Positions 62,125-64,000 of a DNA stretch of 64,000 nt are shown here, piece by piece (the stretch's first letter is position 1; each line of letters opens with the position of its first letter). Below the pieces are notes generated by a model. That model was given only the letters and a program-made list of their open reading frames with translations. It was not told where the DNA came from and did no database searches. The position numbers and the translations under genes were made by a program. The stretch comes from Lewinellaceae bacterium (GTDB lineage Bacteria; Bacteroidota; Bacteroidia; Chitinophagales; Saprospiraceae), in the NCBI GenBank assembly GCA_016712415.1, contig JADJRC010000008.1, positions 62,001 to 126,000 on the forward strand. Direction: 5' to 3'.

Positions 62125-63469
62125 TCTCCATCCTGATCCGACGTTCGGGGGGCAGGTAGTTGTTCATTCGGTTGGGCAGTATTTTCATCCAGCCCAGGTT
62201 AAACGCCTGGAAGCGTGCGAGCGCCCAACCGCGCGGCATTTCGGGTGAAATGTCGAATGTTTCTTTTTTCAGGAACAACAGGGCCTGTTCGCGCGAAAGA
62301 TCAACGGCGGGTAGGGTAGGGGCGCATATGCTGCTCAGGGCGAGGGCATGCGAAGGGATGAAATCCTTTCCCTTAAACACGCCGATGTTTGTCCCAAACC
62401 ATTTGTTTTTCAAGAACTTATCCAGTACGAGATAGTCGTTTTCCTGTGTGGCAGGCAAGGCTATTATCTCCCCGGACGGCGTTTGGAGCAATCGCGGGTT
62501 CGCAGTTTCGCTCAGCCATTTTCGCGCCTCCGGGATCAGGTTTTTGGCCAAAGGCGTCACGTTCCGGAATACGGCGGGCGGGTTTTGCCGTCCCGGATTA
62601 CCGTCTTTTTTCCGAAATACAGCCAGAAAAAAGCCTTCGCCGCGTGTGCGGTGCGGAAAAAACCGGAATCCGTTCCCGGATTGGACGATGCCCCAGTCTG
62701 CCGGCATGTCCAGGCTGAGCGCTTCCAGGTCGAACGTGCGGATCATCCATGCGTTATTGTCTTCATTTTCCTGGCGGTTATAGGTACAGGTGCTGTAGAT
62801 AAATATGCCACCCGGAGCAAGCGCTTCCACTGCAGCCGTAAGAATACGGCGTTGCCGGACGGAGCACATCTCCACCTGCGCAGGCGACCATTCGCGCATG
62901 GCATCGGGGTCTTTGCGAAAAAGACCCTCGCCGCTGCATGGCGCATCAGCCACGATAAGGTCGAACCAGGGCCCGATGGCGGCAAAATCCCCGGTTTCCG
63001 CACTGGTAACGGCGACATTATGCACGCACCATTTCTCAAGGTTTTCCCGCAGTGCACCGACCCGTGTACGGATGACTTCATTGGCAACCAGCAGGCTGTC
63101 CGGGCTGATCATGTCAGCGATAAGGGTGCTTTTTCCGCCGGGAGCGGCACATAAGTCCAACACTTTCAGTCGTTTGGAAAAATCGACCGTTTGCCGCAAG
63201 GCCTCATACAGAAACATGGACGATGCTTCCTGTACATAATAGGCGCCGGCATGAAAAACCGGATCAAGGGTAAAGACCGGTCGTTCCGGCAGGTAATAGC
63301 CGCGTGGATGCCAGGGCACATTCGTCCCTTTTGCCGGTGCGGCAATGCGGGCGTCATCGCGCAGGCGGATGCTGACCGGAGCGGGCTCCTTCAAAGCGGA
63401 AAGAAATTCCGGGTATTCTTCCGGACCGAGCAATTCCAGCATCTGTCGTACAAAGGGCGGCGGTAGCAT
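62111..63469 (-). CDS. RsmF/YebU-like rRNA m5C methyltransferase (NOL1/NOP2/Sun family)
   Basis: A 452-residue SAM-dependent methyltransferase. The SAM motif is VLDLCAAPGGKSTLIADM (about residues 109-126). The motif IV Cys is in VADAPCSGEGLFRKD and the catalytic Cys in FIYSTCTYNRQENED, the Pro-Cys and Thr-Cys pair of RNA m5C methyltransferases. The C-terminal part (about 300-452) has the RsmF-type PUA-like region (LGWMKILPNRMNNYLPPERR). RsmF modifies 16S rRNA; which cytosine is modified here is not shown. It starts at the ATG at 63469 and overlaps the T9SS gene by 14 bases at its 3' end. Confidence 0.93.
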   Translation of the reverse strand: MLPPPFVRQMLELLGPEEYPEFLSALKEPAPVSIRLRDDARIAAPAKGTNVPWHPRGYYLPERPVFTLDPVFHAGAYYVQEASSMFLYEALRQTVDFSKRLKVLDLCAAPGGKSTLIADMISPDSLLVANEVIRTRVGALRENLEKWCVHNVAVTSAETGDFAAIGPWFDLIVADAPCSGEGLFRKDPDAMREWSPAQVEMCSVRQRRILTAAVEALAPGGIFIYSTCTYNRQENEDNNAWMIRTFDLEALSLDMPADWGIVQSGNGFRFFPHRTRGEGFFLAVFRKKDGNPGRQNPPAVFRNVTPLAKNLIPEARKWLSETANPRLLQTPSGEIIALPATQENDYLVLDKFLKNKWFGTNIGVFKGKDFIPSHALALSSICAPTLPAVDLSREQALLFLKKETFDISPEMPRGWALARFQAFNLGWMKILPNRMNNYLPPERRIRMEIKAG

Positions 63470-63557
63470 GTCAGGACAAATGTCGGCACTGTAGTCGTAA
63501 TGCGGACGTTGTTGCAGTAAAAATTCAGGGAAACCGGTGAAAGCAAAAAATCGTATC

Positions 63558-63565
63558 TATTTTTG
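63558..63565 (+). promoter_or_regulatory. Putative -7 box (TAnnTTTG) of the DinB-like gene
   Basis: TATTTTTG followed by C, 59 bases before the ATG at 63624. Confidence 0.5.
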
Positions 63566-63623
63566 CTCCACCTGAATCCTCGACGCATCCATTAATTGAA
63601 AACCCTTTTTGCTAACCGCGCCC

Positions 63624-64000
63624 ATGCAAGCAAACAGCGCTATTCTGACCATTATCGACCAGGTCAACCACGTTCTCGCTCAGTTGAAGCCCCATGAGTA
63701 TCGGCAGCAACTGCCTGAATTTGAGGGCAGTACACTGGGACAACACTTCAGGCATATCCTGGAGTTTTTCCAGTGTCTGGAGCAGGGATTTGATTCGGGA
63801 ATGGTCGATTACGCCGCGCGGGAGCGGAATCTGCTGTATGAAGACCATCCGGAAATCGCTGCAGTCGCGTTCGGCGCTTTTGCCGTTGCGCTCCCCAATT
63901 TCGACGCCATGCAGCCGGTGGAGGTCAGGGCGGAATTCGGCGGGCTGGAACGCCCCGCCTATACCAGCACCATCGGGCGCGAACTTCTGTTTGTGTACGA
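63624..64000 (+). CDS. DinB-like protein, partial
   Basis: The frame is open from an ATG at 63624 to the right edge, giving about 125 residues without a stop. The sequence begins with the helical SAILTIIDQVNHVLAQLKPH and has STLGQHFRHILEFFQCLEQG (candidate metal-binding His of a DinB/YfiT-like four-helix bundle) and VDYAARERNLLYEDHPE. Members of this family are metal-dependent thiol transferases or remain uncharacterised. It has its own promoter and is divergent from the RsmF-like gene. The C-terminus lies outside the window. Confidence 0.75.
   Translation, partial: MQANSAILTIIDQVNHVLAQLKPHEYRQQLPEFEGSTLGQHFRHILEFFQCLEQGFDSGMVDYAARERNLLYEDHPEIAAVAFGAFAVALPNFDAMQPVEVRAEFGGLERPAYTSTIGRELLFVY

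Overview
The window comes from a member of the phylum Bacteroidota, most likely the order Saprospirales (Saprospiraceae-like). This is inferred from content. There are C-terminal type IX secretion (T9SS) sorting domains of types A and B, and very long secreted proteins built from HYR-like, dockerin-like and cohesin-like modules. There is also a CRTAC1/FG-GAP protein, promoters of the TAnnTTTG type, few Shine-Dalgarno sites, a short LID-less adenylate kinase, and DUF3667, DUF1624 and CtlX family proteins. Base composition is a little above 50 percent GC by eye. No tRNA, rRNA, CRISPR array, phage gene or transposase gene was found.

Layout. 1-4273 (minus): a run of envelope genes of mostly unknown role (TPR-like secreted protein cut by the left edge, a lipoprotein, an NlpC/P60 lipoprotein, a DUF1295 membrane protein). 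4274-9044: a 22/31-bp tandem repeat, enolase, a heptanucleotide repeat, tRNA t6A dehydratase TcdA, a TatD-like hydrolase and a DUF1624 membrane protein. 9054-13666 (minus): an ABC exporter, an unknown anchored protein and a T9SS type B surface protein. 13912-18057: dnaK with its terminator, a gene remnant, a secreted endonuclease/exonuclease/phosphatase and a T9SS type A beta-helix protein. 18204-20883 (minus): a four-gene operon with an orphan PaaD. 21026-24260 (minus): a small secreted protein, gatB and DUF3667. 24394-30598 (plus): ctlX, DUF6249, GH3-like, a small conserved protein and a GMC oxidoreductase. 30897-34639: a large HYR/dockerin/T9SS protein with one frameshift.

34678-41099 is a divergent AraC regulator plus five redox/hydrolase/cupin genes that look like a transferred catabolic or detoxification island. 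41161-46841 (minus): PAP2 phosphatase, DUF1003, a coiled-coil lipoprotein and a 1139-residue CRTAC1/FG-GAP protein. 46842-47516 is a gene-free stretch with a plus-strand promoter and a strong intrinsic terminator (leader or small RNA candidate). 47517-54529 holds a small secreted protein and then a giant surface protein of about 2190 codons whose frame breaks five times. 54896-63469: DoxX-like, SDR, DNA glycosylase, PfkB sugar kinase, adk, FtsB-like, sucD, a third dockerin/T9SS protein (intact) and an RsmF-like RNA methyltransferase. A DinB-like gene runs off the right edge.

The most unusual feature is a family of three paralogous surface proteins (30897-34639, 47959-54529, 59947-62124). They share a C-terminal block of dockerin-like repeats, a cohesin-like fold in at least two of them, and a T9SS signal. 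The two longest copies carry all six frame breaks seen in the window. Together with the small secreted partner and the terminator-bearing leader upstream of the giant gene, they are the best candidate for an undescribed surface-assembly system.
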